A stretch of 64,000 bases of DNA from the NCBI GenBank assembly GCA_946533395.1, contig CAMNBU010000001.1:1-64000 (forward strand). The letters run 5' to 3'. The stretch's first letter is position 1; the number at the start of each line of letters is the position of its first letter. The DNA is from UBA4292 sp002395865 (GTDB lineage Bacteria; Bacillota; Clostridia; Lachnospirales; Lachnospiraceae). The notes under the pieces are model-generated. The model had not been told where the DNA came from. It searched no databases and saw only the letters and a list, made by a program, of their open reading frames with translations. Both the position numbers and the translations under genes were made by a program. Below, piece by piece: positions 50,981 through 57,931 of this stretch.

Positions 50981-51064
50981 ATGGTCTGTAACGATTGCGG
51001 AGCAATCGTTACAGACCAAAGTGAACAAAATCATTAAAATTATCTTAAATGTGCGAATCCGGTA

Positions 51065-51093
51065 TTGCATTTTTAACCCCCGGGGAGTAGAAT
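51065..51093 (+). promoter_or_regulatory. Promoter for the small gene at 51128
   Basis: TTGCAT (51065-51070), 17-nt spacer, TAGAAT (51088-51093), about 28 nt before the ribosome binding site. Confidence 0.6.
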
Positions 51094-51127
51094 GATACCA
51101 GATGAATACAGCAAGGGAGGTTTGTTT

Positions 51128-51442
51128 ATGGGAGTTAAGATCAATATTACCAAGTCGGACAAGTATGCCGGCCCGGTTACCTACCTCGCCGCGAGGCAGC
51201 TGTGCGGCAGCAATCTTTATAAGATGGGAAGCGAGTATATCGCCATCGAGGATAAGATGACGTTTGAGGTGGACAGCGTAGTCGTTAACCTCGGCCGCCG
51301 CCCCGAGAGCCTTATCTTCGATATGGTCAGCGCCATCCGCCTCCAGTCAACTTCGAGGGAGAAGACCAAGACCTACAAAGTCAAGAAGCTCTCCGACAAG
51401 GAAGCCACCGGCAACAACTTCACCATCTACAAGATCGTATAA
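51128..51442 (+). CDS. Small protein of unknown function
   Basis: 104 residues from ATG 51128, with GGGAGG 7 nt upstream. There is no signal or membrane helix. The protein looks alpha/beta: MGVKINITKSDKYAGPVTYL, an acidic strand region (EYIAIEDKMTFEVDSVVVNL), then a basic end (KTKTYKVKKLSDKEATGNNF). It contains one YAGP, the motif repeated in the protein at 2449-3468; with only one copy this may be chance. It has its own promoter and terminator between a repeat element and thrS. Family not recognised. Confidence 0.75.
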   Translation: MGVKINITKSDKYAGPVTYLAARQLCGSNLYKMGSEYIAIEDKMTFEVDSVVVNLGRRPESLIFDMVSAIRLQSTSREKTKTYKVKKLSDKEATGNNFTIYKIV

Positions 51443-51447
51443 GATTT

Positions 51448-51476
51448 CCCGGAGCATACGCTCCGGGATTTTCTTT
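51448..51476 (+). terminator. Intrinsic terminator after the small gene
   Basis: TCCCGGAGC pairs with GCTCCGGGA around ATAC and is followed by TTTTCTTTCT. Confidence 0.85.
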
Positions 51477-51495
51477 CTGCTCAAGCTGTAAAGGA

Positions 51496-53295
51496 TCAAA
51501 GTCCCGGGTGAAGAGCCCTGGCGTCGATCTCCGCCTTGATGCCCTCGGTAAATTCGGCAAGCCCCATGACTGTCGTCTCATCGGTGTCGCGGTTTCTCAC
51601 GCTGACATTGCCGCTCTCGGCCTCCTTCGCGCCAACGACCAGAAGGTAAGGCGCGCGGTCGACCATTCTCGCCTCGCGGATCTTATAACCGACCTTCTCG
51701 TTCCTGCCGTCCAGATCGGCTCTGATACCTGCGTCGCACAGTGCGGCGTATACCTGCTCTGCGTAGTCCTGAGTCTTCTCGCTGACGGGGATGACCTTCA
51801 CCTGGATGGGTGCGAGCCATGTGGGCAGCTTGCCCTTCGTCTCCTCGAGAATGTATGCCATAAAACGGTCAAGGGAACCAAGTATGGCGCGGTGAAGCAC
51901 CACGGGAGTCTTCTCATTGCCGTCGGAATCTGTGTACTTTAAGTCGAACTTCGCCGGCAGGCAGAAATCGAGCTGGCAGGTGGACAGAGTGTACTCCGCT
52001 CCGACTGCGGGCTGTACATTGATATCGAGCTTCGGGCCGTAGAACGCAGCCTCGCCGATCTCCTCTGTAAATTCGATATTCAGGTCGCGAAGAACCTGTC
52101 TGAGCGCATTTTCCGCGTTGTTCCACATGGCGTCATCCGGATGATACTTTTTAGTGTCGGCCGGATCGCGCAGGGAGAGCACGCAGCGATAGTTCTCTAT
52201 GCCCATGTCCTTGTAGACATCGAATATCAGGTCTACCACCTTGGCCACCTCGGACTCGATCTGCTCGGGCGTCACGAAGAGGTGCGCGTCGTTCTGGCAG
52301 AAATGCCTTGCGCGCTCGATGCCCTTGAGCGTTCCGCTCGACTCGAATCTGAAGTCGTGAGCGATCTCACCGATCCTGATGGGAAGCTCCCTGTAGCTGT
52401 GAGGCCTGTGAGCATATATCATCATGTGGTGAGGGCAGTTCATGGGACGAAGCACGAATGTCTCGTCCTCCACCTCCATCGCCGGGAACATATTTTCCTT
52501 GTAGTGATCCCAGTGGCCGCTGGTCTTGTAAAGATCGACCGTGCCGACGCAGGGCGTCATAACGTGATAATAACCGAGCTTAAGCTCCTTGTTGCGGATG
52601 TAGTTCTCAAGCTCGCGCCAGATAGTGTAGCCCTTCGGAAGGAACATGGGAAGACCCTTGCCGATGAGGTCGTCGCTCATGAACAGGCCCATCTCCTTGC
52701 CTATCTTTCTGTGATCGCGGGCCCTTGCCTCCTCCTGCTGCTTCTCGTACTCGTCGAGCTCCTCCTGTGAGAAGAAAGCCACGCCGTTGATACGGGTGAG
52801 CATCTTATTGGCAGCATCGTTCTTCCAGTAAGCGCCGCTCTGCTGAGTGATCTTGAAAGCCTTCAGCGCCTTTGTGTATGTGATGTGCGGGCCGACGCAC
52901 ATGTCGATGTATTCGCCCTGCTGATAGAAGCTGATCACGGCATCCTCGGGAAGGTCACCGATGTGCTCCTCCTTGTACTTGCACTTCCTCTCATGCATGA
53001 GGGCTACCGCCTCATCGCGGGGAAGGATGAACGACTTGAAGGGGAGGTTCTCCTTCGTGATCTTCTTCATCTCGTCCTCGATGGCCTTCAAGTCCTCATC
53101 TGAGAGCTTCTTATCGCCCAGATCCACATCGTAGTAGAAACCCTTCTCCGTAGCGGGTCCGTACGCGAAATCCGCCTCGGGATAGAGCCTTTTGATGGCC
53201 TGAGCCATGATGTGCGCCGCCGAATGGCGCAGAACGTGGAGCTTCTCCTCCTCGGAGCACTCACCCACTGTACCGTTATTGTAAATGACTTTCAT
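51496..53295 (-). CDS. thrS: Threonyl-tRNA synthetase lacking the TGS domain
   Basis: 599 residues from ATG 53295 (MKVIYNNGTVGECSEEEKLH). The editing domain comes first (HSAAHIMAQAIKRLYPEADF, KGFYYDVDL, MCVGPHI), then the class II core (motif 2 near FRFESSGTLKGIERARHF; zinc ligands in MNCPHHMMIYAH), then the anticodon-binding domain. Standard bacterial ThrS starts with a TGS domain of about 60 residues; here the protein begins almost directly at the editing domain, and the upstream frame to 53520 does not encode one. A 17-nt-spaced promoter is close upstream, leaving no room for a T-box leader. Confidence 0.95.
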   Translation of the reverse strand: MKVIYNNGTVGECSEEEKLHVLRHSAAHIMAQAIKRLYPEADFAYGPATEKGFYYDVDLGDKKLSDEDLKAIEDEMKKITKENLPFKSFILPRDEAVALMHERKCKYKEEHIGDLPEDAVISFYQQGEYIDMCVGPHITYTKALKAFKITQQSGAYWKNDAANKMLTRINGVAFFSQEELDEYEKQQEEARARDHRKIGKEMGLFMSDDLIGKGLPMFLPKGYTIWRELENYIRNKELKLGYYHVMTPCVGTVDLYKTSGHWDHYKENMFPAMEVEDETFVLRPMNCPHHMMIYAHRPHSYRELPIRIGEIAHDFRFESSGTLKGIERARHFCQNDAHLFVTPEQIESEVAKVVDLIFDVYKDMGIENYRCVLSLRDPADTKKYHPDDAMWNNAENALRQVLRDLNIEFTEEIGEAAFYGPKLDINVQPAVGAEYTLSTCQLDFCLPAKFDLKYTDSDGNEKTPVVLHRAILGSLDRFMAYILEETKGKLPTWLAPIQVKVIPVSEKTQDYAEQVYAALCDAGIRADLDGRNEKVGYKIREARMVDRAPYLLVVGAKEAESGNVSVRNRDTDETTVMGLAEFTEGIKAEIDARALHPGL

Positions 53296-53342
53296 TTTTG
53301 CCTTACCTTTCCCGTCCGCTTTAACCGCGGAAATTTCCGTAT

Positions 53343-53371
53343 ATTTTATCACACTGTTCAGATAAATGCAA
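53343..53371 (-). promoter_or_regulatory. thrS promoter
   Basis: TTGCAT (53366-53371), 17-nt spacer, TAAAAT (53343-53348), about 48 nt before the start codon. Confidence 0.7.
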
Positions 53372-53388
53372 TCGTATTCGCCAAAATA

Positions 53389-53421
53389 AAAACACGTGCA
53401 TACCATAGCACGTGCTTTCAC
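53389..53421 (-). terminator. Intrinsic terminator after the barstar gene
   Basis: GCACGTGC pairs with GCACGTG(T) around TATGGTAT and is followed by TTTTTATTTT on the minus strand. Confidence 0.85.
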
Positions 53422-53423
53422 CT

Positions 53424-53723
53424 TTATTTCTTCCCAAATAATCTCTTCAGCCGGGCAAAAAAGCCGCCCTTTTTGCCTTTCTCCTCCGAAAATATGAAGT
53501 CTGGGTTCTCCTGCGCGCAAGCAATAAGCACCGGACGAAGCAGCTTATAGTACTCGCCCGCATGATCCGTGTTCGTTATCACAAGCTGCTCCTTTCCCTC
53601 CGTCAGGCAGTCGTGCAGCGCATCCAGGTTCATCCCGTAGTGCTCCGGAAGGCCCAGAACCTTCTTAAAGATCTTGTGAGTAAACTCCGCGTCCGTAAAA
53701 GCCGCACTGTCCATCGTGATCAT
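53424..53723 (-). CDS. Barstar-family ribonuclease inhibitor
   Basis: 99 residues from ATG 53723, with AGGAGG upstream. The core LPEHYGMNLDALHDCL matches the barnase-binding helix of barstar, keeping both key aspartates (Asp35 and Asp39 in barstar numbering), while Trp38 is His. It is cytoplasmic and should block the ribonuclease encoded just upstream. An unusual C-terminal tail, KGGFFARLKRLFGKK, is basic and amphipathic and is not part of classic barstar. It lies 10 nt after the barnase-like gene, so toxin and inhibitor are made together. Confidence 0.92.
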   Translation of the reverse strand: MITMDSAAFTDAEFTHKIFKKVLGLPEHYGMNLDALHDCLTEGKEQLVITNTDHAGEYYKLLRPVLIACAQENPDFIFSEEKGKKGGFFARLKRLFGKK

Positions 53724-53733
53724 AACGCGCCTC

Positions 53734-54360
53734 CTAATAGAGCTGTTCGAAGGTCTTGTAGTGATCCTCCGTGTAGTACACGAGTCCGTCATTGGAATAG
53801 ATCACCCTTTTCGAGCCCCTGTAGCCGCCGTCGTAATCTATATCGCACTCGTAATAGCTCCTGCCTTTCCTCTTGGGCAGCAGATTCTCATAGTTGCCGA
53901 AATAGTCTCCTCCGATGCTCTTGCCCGGAGCCACAGACCACAGATTGCCCTTCGACGAATCCCATCCCAGCGCCTTCGCGTCATTTTTAGTGATGAAATT
54001 CGACGGAAGATGTCCGTAGGTGTGAAGGTAGAGCGCCACCTCCTCCTTCGAGGTATATGACCCGTTCTCGTCGATGGCTGCCTTCGCGGTCGTCGGCTCC
54101 TGTGCCGGTTCCTTCGTCGGCTCATCCGTCACCGTCTCCGTTGCCTGCTCGGTCTGATACTGCGCAGTCTCCTCCGCGCCACCCTGCGTCTGCGGCTTTG
54201 TTAGCGCCGCGGTCGTCTCATCATCTATGATCGCGACCGTCTGAACAGGTACCTCGGTCTGCTTATTCTGTCCACCCTGCTTCGGAGCGCACCCGGTCAG
54301 CAGGCCGAGTAGTGCAAGTGTAAGAAGAAGTATGTAATAAAATCTGTTCTTCATGTTCAT
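53734..54360 (-). CDS. Barnase-family ribonuclease, lipoprotein
   Basis: 208 residues. Lipoprotein signal ends LLTGCA (Cys about 24); a Thr/Glu/Pro stalk to about 100 leads to a barnase domain. The catalytic set is complete and at exact barnase spacing: Lys125 (FITKNDA), Glu171 (YYECDIDY), Arg181 (GYRGS), Arg185 (KRVIYS) and His200 (EDHYKTF), equal to Lys27, Glu73, Arg83, Arg87 and His102. It should cleave RNA outside the cytoplasm while tethered to the membrane. The barstar gene follows. Role could be interbacterial defence or nucleotide scavenging. Confidence 0.93.
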   Translation of the reverse strand: MNMKNRFYYILLLTLALLGLLTGCAPKQGGQNKQTEVPVQTVAIIDDETTAALTKPQTQGGAEETAQYQTEQATETVTDEPTKEPAQEPTTAKAAIDENGSYTSKEEVALYLHTYGHLPSNFITKNDAKALGWDSSKGNLWSVAPGKSIGGDYFGNYENLLPKRKGRSYYECDIDYDGGYRGSKRVIYSNDGLVYYTEDHYKTFEQLY

Positions 54361-54415
54361 TATTCTTTCAGTCTTTTGCCGGGCCCCCAGCCCTCACAGT
54401 CCAGTGGATGTCGTT

Positions 54416-54469
54416 CGATAATTCCTGAGGGGTGCATTGCCCGTGCTCTGCAGCCCGAAGGAATTATCG
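54416..54469. repeat. 11-bp perfect inverted repeat upstream of the barnase gene
   Basis: CGATAATTCCT (54416-54426) is repeated inverted as AGGAATTATCG (54459-54469), separated by 32 nt. It lies between the EAL gene and the barnase gene and could be an operator or a loose terminator. Confidence 0.55.
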
Positions 54470-54506
54470 GACGGCAGCCGCGTGGTTTTTGAAACAGCCG
54501 CGGGGA

Positions 54507-56450
54507 TCAAGAATCCGCCCTGCCGTTGAAGTCATGCACGAACTGCGCGAACTCGCGCAGAGGCAGCGGTTTCGAATAATAGTAGCCCTGGATCATGTTC
54601 GCGCCGGCTCCCGTCACAGTGTCGAGCTGTGCCCGCGTCTCCACGCCCTCCTGTACCACATTAGTGCCCAGATTGCGGAAGGTCCTGATCGTGGAGATCA
54701 GTATCTTCTTTAAGTTCGAGTCACCGTCCGCCGCCCACAGTATCGACGAATCGATCTTGATGTTGCGGTAGGCCACCGATGCGGCGCGCACGATATTCGA
54801 GTAGGCCGTGCCGTAGTCGTCGAGTGAGAAGGAGAATCCCTCCTTCATCAGCTGAAGTATAACGTCCGAGAAGTCCGGCACCTCATTGGCAGAGGCGCTC
54901 TCGGTCAGTTCCAGATTGATCATGGAGGTCGGAACCCCATAGCGGTCCGCGATCTCACACAGCCTCTTCGTGAGGTCCTTCGACATCAGCTGATAGAGCG
55001 ACAGATTGACCTCAACATACTCGATGCCCAGATTCCACAGCTCGCGTTCGCTTATGTCACGGCAGACATTTTCAAAGACGATGTAGCCGATCTCGATGAT
55101 GTTGCCGTTCTTCTCGGCTACGGGTATGAACTCTCCCGGGGATACATTACCCAGATCGTCGTCGTAAAGCCTGCAAAGAGCCTCACAGCTGATTATCTTG
55201 TTCTTCGAGCTGTCCACTATCGGCTGGTAATGCACGGCAAATGACCTGTCACGAACAGCCTTGTGTACCGCAGCAGCCACCTGAACATCGCGCTTTATGA
55301 ACTCGAGCCCCTTGCTCTTTAAGACCGTCACCTGCCTGTTTGTGCTCGCGGGCTGGTACTCCGCAAGCTGCATATGCGAATCCGCGCTCTCTATATCATC
55401 CGGAACCTTGGCAAGGCATATGAGCGCCTTCAGGTTCACCTTGTATTCCTTTATGTATCTGGTCCTCGACAGATAATCCTCCAGCGCGTCCACCGTCTTC
55501 TCCGCCTTCGCCCTGTCCGCCTTCAGCATGATAAATGTGTTCTTGCTGTAGCGGTACAGCTCCGCGCCGTCCCTTACCGCGATGAACTCCTCGGCCAGCG
55601 ATGTCACGAGCCTGTCATACAGCTCAGGCGTCATCAGCTTCTCGAAATATGAGAGGTTCAGAAGCTTCACATTTATTACATTATACCGGTAATGGTAGTT
55701 TTCGTAGAGTCTTACATTTATATCATATTTCGCGCGGTTTGCGAGGCCGGTTCTGGCATCCACAAGACCGTCATTGCAGTCAAAAGCAAGCATCATGCCC
55801 ACGGCCGCGAACACATCGCATACGACCTCGAGCTGGATCTCCGGGAACAACGCCTGCACCACGACGCCCGCAAATATTATGAAAAGATATATCTGGAAGC
55901 CGTTCATATACCGGTTCCTTAATATCTTCCACGTCCGAACCATCGTGTACGCAGTGTACAGGAAATAGGCCGCCGCCACGGCATACAGAACGATCATGCC
56001 CGTCGCGCGGTGATACTCCCCGCTCTCGTCATAGCTGTAGACCAGTCCCAGCAGCGGATTGGTCACCGACATGATCTCCACGACCATCGTCGGAACCCAG
56101 AAAAGGACATAGTATCTCCTGCTCCTGTTCTTCGCCGCGCCATTTACATACATGATGTACAAGGCAAAGCCCGGCGCCAGCAGGTTGTGAAGGATAAAAT
56201 ACAAATATGATTGAGCCTCGCAGATGAGCAGCCGCTGCGGCATGTCATAATAGATGACCCACTCCTTCACCGCGGAGATCGCCCCCGTGATGAGCAGATT
56301 CCACAGTATCAGCGTCATGATCAGATGATCCCTCCCGGGCCTCATCTTCTTGACTCTTCTGAATATTATGCTTGTCAGACACAGCGCCGCCGCCGCGACG
56401 TGCATTCCGGTGTTGATGTTCATGAGGTGTTCGATGCCTCCTGGTTTCAT
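54507..56450 (-). CDS. EAL-domain cyclic-di-GMP phosphodiesterase with membrane sensor and degenerate GGDEF
   Basis: 647 residues if the first ATG is used; an ATG 9 codons in (MNINTGMHV) is also possible. Seven or eight membrane helices cover about 10-235. A GGDEF-like domain follows (RTGLANRAKYDINVRLYENY, about 240-380) but lacks the catalytic GGDEF signature. The EAL domain (about 395-640) has ISCEALCRLYDDDLGNVSPG, EFIPVAEKNGNI, LELTESA, FSLDDYGTAYSN, KIDSSIL and VQEGVETRAQ, so it should hydrolyse c-di-GMP. The membrane part resembles a 7TM receptor-type sensor. It lies at the boundary to the AT-rich region. Confidence 0.92.
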   Translation of the reverse strand: MKPGGIEHLMNINTGMHVAAAALCLTSIIFRRVKKMRPGRDHLIMTLILWNLLITGAISAVKEWVIYYDMPQRLLICEAQSYLYFILHNLLAPGFALYIMYVNGAAKNRSRRYYVLFWVPTMVVEIMSVTNPLLGLVYSYDESGEYHRATGMIVLYAVAAAYFLYTAYTMVRTWKILRNRYMNGFQIYLFIIFAGVVVQALFPEIQLEVVCDVFAAVGMMLAFDCNDGLVDARTGLANRAKYDINVRLYENYHYRYNVINVKLLNLSYFEKLMTPELYDRLVTSLAEEFIAVRDGAELYRYSKNTFIMLKADRAKAEKTVDALEDYLSRTRYIKEYKVNLKALICLAKVPDDIESADSHMQLAEYQPASTNRQVTVLKSKGLEFIKRDVQVAAAVHKAVRDRSFAVHYQPIVDSSKNKIISCEALCRLYDDDLGNVSPGEFIPVAEKNGNIIEIGYIVFENVCRDISERELWNLGIEYVEVNLSLYQLMSKDLTKRLCEIADRYGVPTSMINLELTESASANEVPDFSDVILQLMKEGFSFSLDDYGTAYSNIVRAASVAYRNIKIDSSILWAADGDSNLKKILISTIRTFRNLGTNVVQEGVETRAQLDTVTGAGANMIQGYYYSKPLPLREFAQFVHDFNGRADS

Positions 56451-56479
56451 TATATGTGTAAGCGCTTCATTTGTAACAT

Positions 56480-57328
56480 TTATATCCTACACACTTCTAT
56501 CGGAATATTGAGGTCTATTAACTCTCTTCTATAATTGTCCATAACACTATCATCAATCCCATAATACTCCATTTGCATATCCAAAGACCTATATTTCATT
56601 TCTGCTAGATTGTGTTCTTTAATCAATTCAATTTTTAATATGCTATTCCGATATTGGTTTATCAGCTCATGCACCGCTTTTCTGTTTTCTGTACCATCGG
56701 TTCTATTACCAATCACAGGAATTCTAATTACAACCGGCTTGTGAAAATTATTCTCATCCGTCCAAGCTAAAACCTTATTGAGATTATATAGATAAACATC
56801 TATATTTCCACGTTCGATATTTTTACATTTTTCCGGGTCTAATATCTTCATATCAATATAGAAGAAATCAATAAGTTTGAGCGCTTGAGTAACATTTGGC
56901 TCTGGAACAAATAAGCTTGTTTCAACAACTATGTGAACATCAATTTCATGTAGTCTTTTTATCACTGGGGTTAAAGCCTCTATTTGTAGCAAAGCCTCAC
57001 CACCCGAAAAGGTAACTCCTCCAGGTAGTAAGCTTATTTTATCAGCAGTATCAATGGACCAGCACTCTGGATTGTTGAGTTTCCCATCATAGAAGATTTT
57101 ATCTTTTGAACACTCCTTAATTAGCTCCTCCGCATTGTAGTATCTTCCATAAATACCCCTTACCCCATTTTTTACATACTCCTGAAGGTGAAAGTCAAGG
57201 TTCTCTGGATTACTACACCATGGACAGCGTAAGGAACACCCCTTAAGAAAAACCGTAGTACGAATACCGGGTCCGTCATGTAGAGAAAAATGTTGGATGT
57301 TTGTCAGAAGTATTTTATTCTTTTCCAT
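56480..57328 (-). CDS. Radical SAM protein, glycyl-radical-enzyme activase-like
   Basis: 282 residues. The N-terminus FSLHDGPGIRTTVFLKGCS is the signature of PFL/GRE activating enzymes, and the cluster motif is C31-C35-C38 (GCSLRCPWC). GVTFSGGEALLQ and VVETSLFVPEP follow as in that family. The extra ferredoxin-like cysteine insert of many activases is missing. No glycyl radical enzyme is nearby; its neighbours are polysaccharide genes. It could act on a distant enzyme (for example a formate-lyase-type protein) or be repurposed. Base composition is AT-rich like the rest of the locus. Confidence 0.88.
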   Translation of the reverse strand: MEKNKILLTNIQHFSLHDGPGIRTTVFLKGCSLRCPWCSNPENLDFHLQEYVKNGVRGIYGRYYNAEELIKECSKDKIFYDGKLNNPECWSIDTADKISLLPGGVTFSGGEALLQIEALTPVIKRLHEIDVHIVVETSLFVPEPNVTQALKLIDFFYIDMKILDPEKCKNIERGNIDVYLYNLNKVLAWTDENNFHKPVVIRIPVIGNRTDGTENRKAVHELINQYRNSILKIELIKEHNLAEMKYRSLDMQMEYYGIDDSVMDNYRRELIDLNIPIEVCRI

Positions 57329-57419
57329 ATAATTACCGCATCTATTATAGAATTGTTTTTATCTATTCAAGCACATCTCCAAAGAATAAGCTGTGTGTTC
57401 TATTATAAGATTCGGGGCG

Positions 57420-57929
57420 TTAGACTAAACCGCTTCTTTCTTCTCTTGTAATAAGATACCAATAATAGTCATGTATCTGTTCTTCGCTATACCCCTTAAT
57501 ACTTAGTGTATCCGGGGATACTCTTTTATAATTATTTTTATCATAAAATCTCACCGCTCTTTTATTTTCGGGAGATACGCACCAATAAATGTATGATAGA
57601 TTCTTCTTGTCAAATCCTATGTTTATTATTTCTTCCATGGCAAGCTTAGCATAGCCTTTTCCCATAGCACACGATCGAACCGTAATAGCAAATTCCGCTT
57701 TGCTGTTTTCAATATTCTTAAGACTAACTGTTCCCATATATTCGTCAGAATCATTTACTATGGCCATGTGTAGATTGCAATCATCATTTTTGCTATTGGT
57801 AATGAATGTTTCACAATCCGAAGCACTTTTCTTTCCAAAGTTTGTCTGAAGGTTCTTCACAACCGAAGGATCGTGCATCCATTCCAACATATTTGGAACA
57901 TCTTTCTGGTCTAACTTTCTCAAATGCAT
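57420..57929 (-). CDS. GNAT acetyltransferase, probable amino-sugar N-acetyltransferase
   Basis: 169 residues. MHLRKLDQKDVPNMLEWMHD with DPSVV, YMGTVSLKNI, the acetyl-CoA loop SCAMGKGYAKLAME and SPENKRAVRFYDKNNYKRV mark the RimJ/RimL-like GNAT group. In this locus, with FdtA- and FdtB-like genes, it most likely acetylates the 3-amino group of the dTDP-sugar, although the known FdtC is of another acetyltransferase family. The ribosome binding site AAAGGTG overlaps the end of the flippase gene. Confidence 0.82.
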   Translation of the reverse strand: MHLRKLDQKDVPNMLEWMHDPSVVKNLQTNFGKKSASDCETFITNSKNDDCNLHMAIVNDSDEYMGTVSLKNIENSKAEFAITVRSCAMGKGYAKLAMEEIINIGFDKKNLSYIYWCVSPENKRAVRFYDKNNYKRVSPDTLSIKGYSEEQIHDYYWYLITREERSGLV

Positions 57930-57931
57930 TA

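Larger units (their letters stand above)
50398..51014. mobile_element. Non-coding element with about 68-bp imperfect terminal inverted repeats
   Basis: The left end (50398-50465) contains GTTACGATTACTGCGTAATC, GGCGGCTTACTTTCTTCCCA and CCGGAACAGCCATCG. The right end (50946-51014) is its near-exact reverse complement (CGATGGCTGTTCCGG, GAGAAGAAAGTAAGCCGCC, then an 11-bp hairpin ACGATTGC/GCAATCGT). Between them lie two copies of the AAAAAACCCC hairpin element (50465-50535, 50827-50880), a palindrome at 50600-50671 and three copies of AAAGTAAGCCGCCRTGG near the right end. No credible ORF is inside. It resembles a MITE-like or composite repeat island. Confidence 0.65.

Noticed and set aside
53296..53423. 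T-box riboswitch upstream of thrS
   Set aside because: Only about 125 nt are available, a promoter lies 48 nt from the start, and no T-box consensus sequence is seen.
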